A model generated the notes under the pieces. It saw nothing but the letters and a program-made list of their open reading frames with translations. It searched no databases and was not told the DNA's origin. Shown in pieces: positions 1 to 7,645 of a DNA stretch of 15,851 nucleotides. Where the stretch lies: NCBI GenBank assembly GCA_018262455.1, contig JAGSPR010000113.1, positions 1-15,851 of the forward strand, given 5' to 3'. The stretch is from Deltaproteobacteria bacterium. Its GTDB lineage: Bacteria > Myxococcota > Polyangia > Haliangiales > Haliangiaceae. The translations under genes and the position numbers were made by a program. Positions within the stretch are counted from its first letter, which is position 1; each line of letters begins with the position of its first letter.

Positions 1-522
1 GGGCTCGTCCCGATCTCGGCGATGCTGACCACCGACGAGCTGTTCGATCGGGCCTACGGCCAGCACTACGCGTCGGCCGAGGCGCACAACACGACGTTCG
101 GTGGTAGCGCGATCGTGTGCGTCGCGGCGCTCGCGGCGCTCGACCTGCTCACCGACGAGCTGATCGCGCGGGTCGGCGAAGTCGGCGCGCGGTTTCGCGG
201 CAAGCTCGCGGCGACGCTCGCGCGCCACGAGCTGTTCGAGGAGGTGAGGGGCGCCGGACTGCTCGTCGGGATCGCGCTCAAGCCGTCGGATCATCCGTGG
301 CTGTCGTTCGAGCACTTCGGTGTCGAGGCGCTCGCGGACCAGCCGACGACCGGCGTGCTGCTCTGCCACCGGCTCTACAAGCGCGGCTTCTACTGCTTCG
401 CGTGCGGCCACGACTGGCGGATCCTGCGCGTGCTGCCGCGGTTCAATATTCCCGAGCCGGTGCTCGACACGTTCGTCTCCGCGATCGACGAGGAGCTGGA
501 GTATCTATGCAGCCTGACCTGA
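1..522 (+). CDS. PLP-dependent class III aminotransferase, C-terminal part (5' end outside window)
   Basis: The reading frame is open from base 1, so only the last 173 residues are seen. The segment with N-T-T-F-G-G-S followed by an Ala-rich helix matches the class III (ornithine/acetylornithine/GABA-type) aminotransferase fold, where this Thr contacts the PLP phosphate of the partner subunit. The later V-R-G-A-G-L-L-V-G-I block is the usual start of the small C-terminal domain. The PLP-binding lysine would lie upstream of the window. Such enzymes transfer an amino group from an amino donor to an aldehyde or keto acid; the substrate cannot be read here. The 3' end overlaps the SDR gene by 16 bases and carries that gene's ribosome binding site, so the two are translationally linked. 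The operon context (SDR, acyltransferase, lipid hydroxylase) suggests biosynthesis of a modified small molecule or lipid head group rather than arginine metabolism, but that is inference. Confidence 0.88.
   Translation, partial: GLVPISAMLTTDELFDRAYGQHYASAEAHNTTFGGSAIVCVAALAALDLLTDELIARVGEVGARFRGKLAATLARHELFEEVRGAGLLVGIALKPSDHPWLSFEHFGVEALADQPTTGVLLCHRLYKRGFYCFACGHDWRILRVLPRFNIPEPVLDTFVSAIDEELEYLCSLT
498..501 (+). promoter_or_regulatory. Shine-Dalgarno site for the SDR gene, inside the aminotransferase gene
   Basis: GGAG lies five bases before the ATG at 507, with an additional AGGAG at 491-495. It decides the SDR start, since the frame stays open much further upstream without a sensible N-terminus. 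Confidence 0.6.
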
Positions 523-1232
523 GCTCGCCCGCGGGCGCAGGGGACCCCCGCCGCGCCCTCGTGCTCGGAGGAACCGGCGCGGTGGGCAGCGCGGTGTTGC
601 GCGAGCTCGCGCGCCGCAGCGTTCCCGCGGCGTTCGGCTATCACCGATCCGCCGACAAGGCGCAGATGCTCGCGCTCGAGTACGGCCACACGGCATTTCA
701 GATCGACCTTGCCGATGCCGACGCGACTCGCGCCGCGCTCGATGCGCAGGACACCCCGGACGTGCTGATCCACTGCGCCGGGGTCAGCGCTCCGCGCACG
801 CTCGACGAGCTCGACGTCGCGGCCTGGCAGCATGCCATGGCCGTGAATACCCAGTCGGCGTTCCTGGCGTGCCAGTGGATCGCGGCGTGCGGCCGGCCGT
901 GCGATGTCGTGCTCGTCGGCGCGCTCGATCGTGCGCAGTCGCTGCCGTTGCCCGTGCACTTCGCCGCCACCCAGGGCGCGCTGTCGGCGCTGGTCATGGC
1001 GCTCGGGCACGAGCTCGGGCCGCGAGGGATCCGCATCAACCTCGTGGCGCTGGGCGTGCTCGATAGCGGGCTCTCGGACAGCCTCGTCGCCCGGCGGCGC
1101 AAGGACTACGAGACCTTCAGCGCGCTGCGCCGGATCGGCACGCCCGACGAGGCAGCGAAGACGATCGCGTGGCTCGCTCTCGAGAACACGTTCATCCAGG
1201 GCAAGGTCATTTCCGTGAATGGAGGCATCTGA
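507..1232 (+). CDS. Short-chain dehydrogenase/reductase (FabG-like) lacking the catalytic Ser-Tyr-Lys
   Basis: The 241-residue product has the length and layout of a classical SDR related to 3-oxoacyl-ACP reductase. It has a Rossmann Gly motif G-G-T-G-A-V-G at 21-27, an H-C-A-G-V block at 89-93 in place of N-N-A-G, the conserved structural Asn at 114, an E-L-G-P-R-G-I-R-I-N block at 169-178, and a typical C-terminus ending V-N-G-G. Aligned with FabG, however, the catalytic Ser position is Ala139, the Tyr is Phe152 and the Lys is Gln156 (F-A-A-T-Q instead of Y-x-x-x-K). NAD(P) binding may survive, but ordinary keto-reduction is unlikely. It may be a structural or regulatory partner, or use different chemistry. 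The start at 507 is fixed by a GGAG site. The gene overlaps the aminotransferase by 16 bases, and its stop overlaps the next start by one base, so it sits mid-operon. Confidence 0.9.
   Translation: MQPDLSSPAGAGDPRRALVLGGTGAVGSAVLRELARRSVPAAFGYHRSADKAQMLALEYGHTAFQIDLADADATRAALDAQDTPDVLIHCAGVSAPRTLDELDVAAWQHAMAVNTQSAFLACQWIAACGRPCDVVLVGALDRAQSLPLPVHFAATQGALSALVMALGHELGPRGIRINLVALGVLDSGLSDSLVARRRKDYETFSALRRIGTPDEAAKTIAWLALENTFIQGKVISVNGGI
1221..1225 (+). promoter_or_regulatory. Strong Shine-Dalgarno site for the 329-residue unknown protein
   Basis: GGAGG lies six bases before the ATG at 1232, inside the last codons of the SDR gene. It supports a start at 1232 rather than an upstream in-frame codon. 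Confidence 0.65.
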
Positions 1233-2221
1233 TGGCCGAGCACACCGATCGTATCCAACCATCGCGGTTCAATTCGCGCGGGATCTTCTTCTTCTCCGGG
1301 CGGATCCAGTGCCCGCTCGCCGGGATCGGCAGCCGCCCTGCCGATGCGAGTAACCGGCTCGTGCTCGACGACGCGATGAGCGAGGTGACGATCGATCGCG
1401 AGGCGCGCCGGATCACCGTCCGCAACGACCACGGCTACGCCAAGAAGACCAACGTCGCCGATCTCATGTTTCTCGCCGAGGGGGTCACGGGGTCCGGGGA
1501 GCGCTCGCCGTTCAGCATCCACCTCAAGGTCCAGAAGACCGGGCACAAGTACGGCGTCGATCTGCATCGCCACCTGCGCAACGGCAACCCGATGGTCCGC
1601 GCCGAGTACGAGCCGTACGAGGTCGTCGCGATCGACGGTGGCAAGTCCCTGGTGCTGCTCGATCAGCAGCGCACGGATCAACTGATCAGCAAGCCGTCGA
1701 TCGCGCTGAGGATCGTCAAGGCGTTCATGGCGATGAAGGACAACCTCGAGGGCCAGCAGCAGGATCCGGGTGCGCCTGGTTACCGCGTCGCCGATCTGTC
1801 GGTCGGGTTCGGTGCGCTCGGCCTCGACTACATGATGGCTCGCGCCCAGCTCGTGTCGCTCGACGGCGGCAACGCCGCGCTGATCGAGCGCGGCTCGGTC
1901 CCCGACATGCTGCGCGAAGGCGCGTGGGAGATGAAGTTGACCGCGCTGTCGGAGAAGTGGCTCCCGGAGGTCGTGCAGCGCGATCTGTTCCTCTACGGCA
2001 TCGACGAGCTGCCCCTGCTCGCCGAGGTCCGCCAGCGTGGCCTGCTCAAGGGCCAGACCCTCGCGTTTCGGTTCGACCGCACCGGTGGCACGGTTGCGCT
2101 CGATGACAAGTCGACGCCGTTGCCGGGCGCCCTCGACGTCGCGCGTGCGTACATCGAGTTTCACATGCTCGGCGGCCTGCTCGCCGAGCACGCCGAGTCG
2201 CGCGCGCGTCCGCCGGTGTAG
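1232..2221 (+). CDS. Conserved-looking protein of unknown function, 329 residues
   Basis: I do not recognise this family. The product looks soluble: there is no signal peptide and no convincing membrane segment. It mixes beta-rich stretches (residues about 17-150, including a G-H-K-Y-G-V-D-L-H-R-H segment) with more helical ones (about 150-260, including D-Y-M-M-A-R-A-Q-L and an acidic/aromatic W-L-P-E-V-V-Q-R-D block). Codon use resembles the neighbours, and the frame carries a strong Shine-Dalgarno, so it is a real gene. Its start overlaps the SDR stop by one base (TGATG), and its stop abuts the acyltransferase ATG with no gap, so it must be co-translated with both. Placed between a degenerate SDR and a membrane acyltransferase, it may be a subunit or enzyme of the same pathway. 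No function is assigned. Confidence 0.85.
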   Translation: MAEHTDRIQPSRFNSRGIFFFSGRIQCPLAGIGSRPADASNRLVLDDAMSEVTIDREARRITVRNDHGYAKKTNVADLMFLAEGVTGSGERSPFSIHLKVQKTGHKYGVDLHRHLRNGNPMVRAEYEPYEVVAIDGGKSLVLLDQQRTDQLISKPSIALRIVKAFMAMKDNLEGQQQDPGAPGYRVADLSVGFGALGLDYMMARAQLVSLDGGNAALIERGSVPDMLREGAWEMKLTALSEKWLPEVVQRDLFLYGIDELPLLAEVRQRGLLKGQTLAFRFDRTGGTVALDDKSTPLPGALDVARAYIEFHMLGGLLAEHAESRARPPV

Positions 2222-3307
2222 ATGCCCTCCGCGCGTCACCACGGCCTCGATACCGCGCGCGCGCTCGCGATGGTGGTGCTCCTCGCCACGCACGGCGCGC
2301 TCTCGTTCATGGTCACCCCGGTCGGCTGGGCGATCCAGGATCGCAGCCAGCACCTCGGGGTCGATCTGGCTGTCTGGATCGTCCGGGCGTTCGCGTTGCC
2401 CATGTTCTTCTGGCTGTCCGGGTTCTGCTCGCGGGCGGTGCTCGAAGGGCAGGGGGTTCGCGGGTTCGTGCGCCACCGCGTGACCCGCATCCTGCTGCCG
2501 CTCGTCATCGCGATCGTGCCGTGCTCGCTCGCGCTCGACGCGCTGTGGGACTGGGGCCGCGAGCTCGCGGGTCGGCCCGAGGTCGCGGCGAACGTGCCCA
2601 AGCTGCAGGGCTCGGGGCTGCCGATCACGCTCGGCCACCTCTGGTACCTGTACTACCTGCTCGCGCTCTCGGGGATCGCGCTGGCGGTGGTCGCCGTCAC
2701 GCGCCGCGGAAGGCTCGTGCTGCCCGGCGCCGCGATCCTCGCCTCCGTCGCGATCCTCGCGTGCGGCTCGCTCGCCGTGACCGGGATGCTGCAGCCCGAT
2801 ACCCCGCTCGGGTTCGCGCTCGACCCTGGCGCGTTCGCGTTCGAGGGTGCGTTGTTCGCCTGGGGCTGGCTGGTCCACGCCCGGCCCGGCGAGCTCGAGC
2901 GCTATGGAGCGCGCGCCTGGTGGTTCGTCGGCATCGCGGTCGCCAGCCTCGGAGCCGTCCTGCCGGCGCTGTACGACAGTGCGGATCCGGCGAGCCAGGC
3001 GCGCCCGCCGCTTTATGCGATCGCGGCCAGCGGCGTGTTCGCGCTCGCGGCGACCGGCGCGTTCATCGCCCTGTGCGTCCGCTACGCGAGGCGGCGCCAC
3101 CGCTCGCTGCAGCTCGCCTCCGAGGCGTCGTACTGGTGCTACATCGTCCACCTGCCGCTGCTCGTCCTGCTGCAGATCTCGCTGGCCGAGGTTCGGCTGC
3201 CCGGCGTGCTCAAGTTCCTCGCGATCGTCGCGGTGACCATGGTCGCGAGCGTGCTGTCCTACGCGCTCGTGATCCGTCGAGCTCCGCTGCGCCGGTTGCT
3301 GGGCTAG
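2222..3307 (+). CDS. Acyltransferase-3 family integral membrane protein (OafA/MdoC-like)
   Basis: The 361-residue multi-spanning protein starts with the family signature G-L-D-T-A-R-A, followed by hydrophobic residues and a His, with Arg13 and His24 as the expected acyl-transfer residues. The F-F-W-L-S-G-F segment near residue 62-68, the basic R-H-R-V-T-R loop after it, the H-L-W-Y-L-Y-Y-L motif near residue 140 and the late S-Y-W-C-Y-I-V-H-L-P-L helix are typical of Acyl_transf_3 proteins, especially the MdoC/OpgC-type branch. These proteins transfer acetyl, succinyl or other acyl groups from the cytoplasm to sugars, lipids or polymers at the membrane. The ATG follows the upstream TAG directly, with no Shine-Dalgarno of its own, so translation probably depends on coupling. 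The acceptor is not deducible. Neighbouring lipid-type enzymes make a lipid or glycolipid acceptor plausible. Confidence 0.9.
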   Translation: MPSARHHGLDTARALAMVVLLATHGALSFMVTPVGWAIQDRSQHLGVDLAVWIVRAFALPMFFWLSGFCSRAVLEGQGVRGFVRHRVTRILLPLVIAIVPCSLALDALWDWGRELAGRPEVAANVPKLQGSGLPITLGHLWYLYYLLALSGIALAVVAVTRRGRLVLPGAAILASVAILACGSLAVTGMLQPDTPLGFALDPGAFAFEGALFAWGWLVHARPGELERYGARAWWFVGIAVASLGAVLPALYDSADPASQARPPLYAIAASGVFALAATGAFIALCVRYARRRHRSLQLASEASYWCYIVHLPLLVLLQISLAEVRLPGVLKFLAIVAVTMVASVLSYALVIRRAPLRRLLG

Positions 3308-3312
3308 TCGTC

Positions 3313-4518
3313 GTGGGCGAGATCTCGATCCCGTACCTGTTCGCGGCGCTGATGGCGCTGGAGTTTGGCTACAACGCGATCCACCGCAAGCCCTATCAGA
3401 CGCCGCGCGACTCCGCGGTCAGCTTGATGGTCGCGATCCCGCACTTCGCGCTGCTGTCGATCGTGCCGGTGGTGTGGGTCGTGGTCTATCGCCACGTCCA
3501 GGCCGCGATGCCGGGCCAGCTCGCGATGGGCTGGTGGATCTGGCCGATGGGCATCGTCGTCATGGACTTCGCCGCATACTGGATGCACCGCTACCACCAC
3601 GCGATCAACCTCACCTGGGGTGTCCACTCGGTGCATCACTCGAGTGACGAGTTCACGATGACCACCGGCGGCCGCAGCTCGGTCGCCGAGCCGTTCGTCA
3701 ACGTGATCTCCGGCGCGTACCTGATCCTGGTGTTGCCGGCGGTCCTGGGCCTGCCGATCGTGGCCGCGGGGCTGGGCTGGCTCGTCAAGGACGCCTGGGG
3801 CTTTGCCGTCCACACCCGCAACATCGCCAGGCTCGGCCCGCTCGAGTACGTGATGGCCACGCCTTCGCACCACCGGGTCCATCACGCGATGAACCCGATC
3901 TACGCCGGCAAGAACTTCGGGTTCGTGTTCATCGTCTGGGACAAGCTGTTCGGCACGTTCCAGCCCGAGCTCGCGGCGATCGCGCCGATCTACGGGACCA
4001 CGCGCCCGCCGCGGAGCTTTCACCCGCTGAAGGTCGCGTTCCACGAGCTGGCCGCGATCTGGCGCGATGCGGTCGCGACGCGGCGGTGGCGCGACAAGCT
4101 GCGGATCTGGTTCATGCCCGCGGGCTGGCGCCCCGACGACGCGATCGCCGAGCCGGCGCAGCCTCGTACGCGCTACGCCCCACCGGCGCCGCGCGCGCTG
4201 TACGTTGTGGGGGGGCTCCAGCTCGGCTACCTGCTGGTCGCGGTGGTCCACCTCGCGGCCACGCTCGGCGATCACGGGATCGCGCCGGACCTCGGGTACC
4301 TCGGCTTCTTGATCCTCGGCGCCGCGATCCTCGGCGAGTTCTTCGAGTGCTCGCCGCGCTTCCCGGTGGTGGAGACAGCGCGCACGGTGAGCGTGCTCGT
4401 CCTGATCCTCTCGACCGGGACCTGGTTCGGCCGCCCGCTCGACGGCTTGCCGTGGCTGCTAGTCGTCGGATCGGGGGTGAACCTGGTCGTGGCGTGGATC
4501 GCGGCCCGGCTGCGCTGA
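3313..4518 (+). CDS. Sterol desaturase/fatty acid hydroxylase superfamily, AGMO-like di-iron membrane oxygenase
   Basis: The 401-residue product carries the eight-His-type di-iron pattern of the family: H-R-Y-H-H at 92-96, H-S-V-H-H at 105-109 and H-H-R-V-H-H at 186-191, set among membrane helices. The block H-T-R-N-I-A-R-L-G-P-L-E-Y followed by T-P-S-H-H-R-V-H-H and W-D-K-L-F-G-T-F closely resembles animal alkylglycerol monooxygenase (AGMO/TMEM195) and its bacterial homologues. After about residue 290 there is an extra hydrophobic C-terminal domain of about four helices, as in AGMO-length proteins. The expected chemistry is O2-dependent hydroxylation of a lipid chain or ether lipid; which one is unknown. 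I chose GTG at 3313 because it gives a family-like N-terminal helix; ATG at 3352 would cut into it. The gene follows the acyltransferase by five bases, and its 3' end overlaps the convergent flippase-like gene by 60 bases. Confidence 0.9.
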   Translation: MGEISIPYLFAALMALEFGYNAIHRKPYQTPRDSAVSLMVAIPHFALLSIVPVVWVVVYRHVQAAMPGQLAMGWWIWPMGIVVMDFAAYWMHRYHHAINLTWGVHSVHHSSDEFTMTTGGRSSVAEPFVNVISGAYLILVLPAVLGLPIVAAGLGWLVKDAWGFAVHTRNIARLGPLEYVMATPSHHRVHHAMNPIYAGKNFGFVFIVWDKLFGTFQPELAAIAPIYGTTRPPRSFHPLKVAFHELAAIWRDAVATRRWRDKLRIWFMPAGWRPDDAIAEPAQPRTRYAPPAPRALYVVGGLQLGYLLVAVVHLAATLGDHGIAPDLGYLGFLILGAAILGEFFECSPRFPVVETARTVSVLVLILSTGTWFGRPLDGLPWLLVVGSGVNLVVAWIAARLR

Positions 4519-5529
4519 CTCGAGGATGCTCCGCAACGCGCCGATCAGCGGCAGGTACGTCAGCGCCAGCCCGATCTGGAGGTACGCGGTGAGCGCGCGG
4601 TAGAGCAGCACCACCGCGAACGCTCCGCCGTCGGGCAGCAGGTGACCGAAGAACACGCCGGCGCCCGCCTCGGCGATTCCGGGTGCCGGCGCGATGTTGG
4701 TGAACGCCAGGTAGATGATCGCGAGCGGCACGATGGGCCCGATCGCGCGCGCGCCGAACATGTGCGCGAGCACGACGACGAGGCCCACGTAGGCCCCGTA
4801 GTACAGCACGTGGCTCGCGCACATCGCCAGCCAGCCACGCACGCCGGCGGCGCGAAACTTCGCCATCCGCTCGACCGATCGCCGCGCGATGCCGGCCCCG
4901 GCGGTGATGGCACGACGCGCCCGCGGACCGTGGAGCAAGGGCCGCCGCTCGAGCCACTGCTCGCCGTGCCCGATCCAGCGCAGCGAGGTCTCCGGCCACG
5001 CGGCACCGACGACGAACGAGCCGACAAGCACCACGCCGAACCCGATCGTGACCACGATCGACACGATCGCCCAGGCCGCGATCGGCGGCCCGTAGCCGAG
5101 CCCGAGCAGCACCCCGGCCAGGCCCATGATGAACGCGAAGCTCGTGGCGAACTTGCCGAACGAGATCACGAGCGAGGCATCGACCGGGACGCCTCGGCGC
5201 GCCATCACGTAGACCGAGACCGGCTCGCCGAGCATGCCGCCAGGGCTGATCCAGGTGAACAGATCGTTGGCGATCGACGCATCGAACGAGGCGCGGACGC
5301 CGACGTGGACCCCGAGCGCGCGCCCGAACACCCACAGCCGGATCATCTCGGCCACGAGCACCACCACGGCGATCCCGAGGAGGATCAGCGCGTTGCCCCA
5401 GCCGAGCCCCACGAGCTCGTGCCACGTTCGCGCGAGCGTCTCGCGCCCGGGGGCGGCCCACCACACGCCGAGCGAGGTGCAGCCGACGAAGCCGACCAGC
5501 ATCGCGGTCAGGCGTGGCCCCGGCTTCAT
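4459..5529 (-). CDS. Flippase-like domain membrane protein (UPF0104/TIGR00374, LPG-synthase TM-like)
   Basis: The 356-residue, strongly hydrophobic protein has about eight membrane segments. It shows features typical of the lysylphosphatidylglycerol-synthase transmembrane superfamily: an early helix pair, a W-I-S-P-G-G-M-L-G-E-P block near residue 93-103, and a late N-I-A-P-A-P-G-I-A-E-A-G block just before the final helices. The soluble aminoacyl-transfer domain of MprF is absent, so it is not an MprF-type lipid aminoacylase. Stand-alone members are generally thought to translocate lipids or lipid-linked intermediates across the membrane. It starts three bases after the radical SAM gene stops, making it the last gene of a four-gene minus-strand operon. 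Its final 60 bases overlap the 3' end of the AGMO-like gene on the other strand. It may flip the lipid made or modified by its neighbours; that is inference. Confidence 0.85.
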   Translation of the reverse strand: MKPGPRLTAMLVGFVGCTSLGVWWAAPGRETLARTWHELVGLGWGNALILLGIAVVVLVAEMIRLWVFGRALGVHVGVRASFDASIANDLFTWISPGGMLGEPVSVYVMARRGVPVDASLVISFGKFATSFAFIMGLAGVLLGLGYGPPIAAWAIVSIVVTIGFGVVLVGSFVVGAAWPETSLRWIGHGEQWLERRPLLHGPRARRAITAGAGIARRSVERMAKFRAAGVRGWLAMCASHVLYYGAYVGLVVVLAHMFGARAIGPIVPLAIIYLAFTNIAPAPGIAEAGAGVFFGHLLPDGGAFAVVLLYRALTAYLQIGLALTYLPLIGALRSILESAQPGRDPRHDQVHPRSDD

Positions 5530-5532
5530 GCG

Positions 5533-6978
5533 TCAGGGCCGACCACGTCCGAGCGTCACGAGGGGCGCCGCCGGCTGGGCGGCGAATCGCGCGTCGCGAT
5601 CGCGGTACAGCGTGTTGTAGGCGCACGACGGGATGTTCGTGCCATCGGGCTCGCGGATGCCGACACAGCACTGGCGGATCCGGTCGGTATCGAACGTGTC
5701 CTCGTCCATGTGCGAATGGATGTAGATCGCCTTCGAGCTGAGCTCGGCGCGGCGCAGCCGTTCGAGCGGCTCGAGCCCGGGCGCGAACACCGCGGTCGTC
5801 AGCTGCTTGAGCTTGCCGAGCACCGCTTCGGAGTCGGCGCACTCGAGCTCGCCGGCCCACAGGCGTGCGATGACATCCTGCATCCGGTGCTCCATCGGCG
5901 CGGTCGGCTCGAGGTAGAGCATGCCGGCGAGCATCTCGCGCAGATCGCCGGGAGTCATGAAGCGCGGGAACGGCAGCCAGCGACCATCGTCGAGCCGCAG
6001 CACGTAGGTCACCGAGTAGCAGAGCGGGTGGGCAGCGGGCGAGGGCACGAAGTCGGTGATCCGCAGCGTGCCGGCGGTCTGGGCCTCGATGTCGGCGAGC
6101 ACGTCGTAGGTCGAGTAGCGGCCGCGGCGGTCGAACGAGGTCCCGTTGTGGCCGGTGAAGGTCATCGTGTGGAGCTCGATGCTGCGGATGAAGTCCTTGC
6201 GCAAGGCGAGCTCGATGAACGCGCCGACCTCGTCGTCGTTGATGCCGCGCGCGAGCACCGGAAGGAGCGTGGTGTGGACGTTGTACTGCTCGAGCAGCTC
6301 GAGCACCCGCAGCTTGCCGTCGAGGAACTGGCCGCCGAGCATCTGCTGGTTGCGCTCGGGCTTGAACGAGTCGAACGACAGCACGATCCGGGCGTCGAGC
6401 TCGGCGAGCCGAGCGAGCAGCCGCTCGTCCTTGAGAAACCGCAGCCCGTGCGTCGACACGGTGATCCGATGGATGCCCTCCTCGACGCACAGCTCGACGA
6501 GTCGCTCGAACGAGGGGTGCTGGGTTGGCTCGCCGCCGGTGAGGTTGATGATGCGCTTCTCGGGATCGGTCTGCCGCAGGTGGTGCAGGATCGCGCGCAG
6601 CTCGGGCTCCGACATGTGATATGCGCCGGCGCCGTTCTTGTTGTGCGTGTAGCAGATCGGGCAGTCGAGGTTGCACGCGCTCGTGATCGGCACGATCGGC
6701 AGCTGCACCTGCTGCTCGTGGCTCGTGCACGGGCCGCAGTCGAACGGGCAGCCCTGGCTGACCTGCTTGCGCGCGGTCGGGCGGGCCAGCGCCGGGGCCT
6801 GGGCGATGATCCGCTCGTACCAGTCGGCGTTCGTGGCGATCGTGACCTCGGCGGCGCCGTGGAGGTCGCAGACCTTGCGCATCACGATCTCGCCGTGACT
6901 GCGCCAGACCTCGGCGGGCACGCCACGCTTGCACTGCGTGCACAGCGACGTCGTGGTGCGGAGGAGCCGATCGGTCAC
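5533..6978 (-). CDS. Radical SAM enzyme, COG1964 family (tetraether lipid synthase Tes-like)
   Basis: The 481-residue product has three Cys-rich elements. C-T-Q-C at 13-16 with C37 and H40 looks like a rubredoxin-like or zinc-type site. C-P-F-D-C-G-P-C at 77-84 is a second cluster motif. The radical SAM motif C-N-L-D-C-P-I-C is at 102-109, with G-G-E-P at 148-151. The C-terminal block F-D-T-D-R-I-R-Q-C-C, then P-D-G-T-N-I-P-S-C-A-Y-N (about 428-455), is characteristic of COG1964, the family containing Methanocaldococcus MJ0619 (Tes), which joins lipid tails by C-C bonds and holds several Fe-S clusters. Bacterial members are largely uncharacterised, so the exact reaction is unknown. GTG at 6978 overlaps the ABC ATPase stop by four bases (GTGA), fixing the start and showing coupling. 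Context with a FtsX/LolC-type transporter and a flippase-like protein supports a lipid substrate. Confidence 0.9.
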   Translation of the reverse strand: MTDRLLRTTTSLCTQCKRGVPAEVWRSHGEIVMRKVCDLHGAAEVTIATNADWYERIIAQAPALARPTARKQVSQGCPFDCGPCTSHEQQVQLPIVPITSACNLDCPICYTHNKNGAGAYHMSEPELRAILHHLRQTDPEKRIINLTGGEPTQHPSFERLVELCVEEGIHRITVSTHGLRFLKDERLLARLAELDARIVLSFDSFKPERNQQMLGGQFLDGKLRVLELLEQYNVHTTLLPVLARGINDDEVGAFIELALRKDFIRSIELHTMTFTGHNGTSFDRRGRYSTYDVLADIEAQTAGTLRITDFVPSPAAHPLCYSVTYVLRLDDGRWLPFPRFMTPGDLREMLAGMLYLEPTAPMEHRMQDVIARLWAGELECADSEAVLGKLKQLTTAVFAPGLEPLERLRRAELSSKAIYIHSHMDEDTFDTDRIRQCCVGIREPDGTNIPSCAYNTLYRDRDARFAAQPAAPLVTLGRGRP

Positions 6979-7625
6979 GACGACAGCTTGCCATCTCGCA
7001 TGCGCAGGATCCGACCCGCGCGTGCGGCAACTTCTGGATCGTGGGTGACGACGAGCACCGCCACGCCGTCGGCCTCGAGCAGGGCGTCCATCACCGCCGC
7101 CGCCGAGGCGGTATCGAGGCTGCCGGTCGGCTCGTCGGCGAGCACGAGGCAGGGCCGGTTGACGAGCGCGCGCGCCACCGCCACCCGCTGCGCCTCCCCG
7201 ATCGACAGCTCCGCGGCACGCGCCCTGGCCCGGGTCGCGAGCCCCAGCCGGTCGAGCAGGCGATCCGCTTCGCGCAGCGAATCGCGCCGCGATCCGGTCG
7301 CGCGCCACCGCGCGATCGCCACGTTGTCGCGCGCGCTCAGGTGCTCGAACAGGTTGTTCTGCTGGAACACGAAGCCGAGCCACGACAGCCGCATCTCGGC
7401 CCGCGTGATCTCGGTACAGCTCCAGGCGTCGCGCCCTCGCAGCGCGAGCGTGCCCTCGGTCGGGTGATCGAGTAACCCGAGCATCTGGAGCAGCGAGGTC
7501 TTGCCGCACCCGCTCGGGCCCATCAAGGCCACCGACTCGCCGTCTGCGATCACGAGCGAGGCGTCGTGCACGACCTCGCGAGTGCCGTGTCGTCGGGTCA
7601 GCCCGTGCGCCTCCAGCACGTTCAT
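6975..7625 (-). CDS. ABC transporter ATP-binding protein (LolD/MacB-type)
   Basis: This 216-residue stand-alone nucleotide-binding domain has all expected motifs: Walker A G-P-S-G-C-G-K-T at 36-43, Q-loop Gln88, signature L-S-I-G-E-A-Q-R at 140-147 (Ile for the usual Gly), Walker B ending L-A-D-E-P-T at 162-167, and switch His195. The T-G-S-L-D after Walker B is typical of the LolD/FtsE/MacB group that partners with FtsX-fold permeases, which is exactly what is encoded 20 bases upstream. Ala-rich stretches shorten the C-terminal part, but nothing appears missing. I chose ATG at 7625 because a GGAG lies six bases before it; a GTG at 7637 is the alternative. The gene's stop overlaps the start of the radical SAM gene by four bases. 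The pair likely drives mechanotransmission-type export or extraction of a membrane-embedded substrate. Confidence 0.93.
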   Translation of the reverse strand: MNVLEAHGLTRRHGTREVVHDASLVIADGESVALMGPSGCGKTSLLQMLGLLDHPTEGTLALRGRDAWSCTEITRAEMRLSWLGFVFQQNNLFEHLSARDNVAIARWRATGSRRDSLREADRLLDRLGLATRARARAAELSIGEAQRVAVARALVNRPCLVLADEPTGSLDTASAAAVMDALLEADGVAVLVVTHDPEVAARAGRILRMRDGKLSS

Positions 7626-7645
7626 GGAGCGCTCCACGTGCGCGG

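Noticed and set aside
1106..3151. Long open frame on the minus strand (681 codons)
   Set aside because: It lies antisense to well-supported SDR, unknown and acyltransferase genes. The product is a low-complexity Arg/Glu/Asp/Pro mix without any motif, typical of shadow frames in GC-rich DNA.
4459..5529. MprF lysylphosphatidylglycerol synthase
   Set aside because: Only the membrane flippase-like part is present; the soluble aminoacyl-transfer domain is missing.
5533..6978. MoaA or another short radical SAM maturase
   Set aside because: The protein is 481 residues with two additional N-terminal Cys motifs and the COG1964 C-terminal Cys block, not the MoaA layout.
4112..7467. Very long open frames on both strands (over 900 codons) across the flippase-like, radical SAM and ABC genes
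   Set aside because: Their products are Arg/Ala/His-rich and motif-free, while the frames I chose carry complete family motifs and coupled starts and stops.
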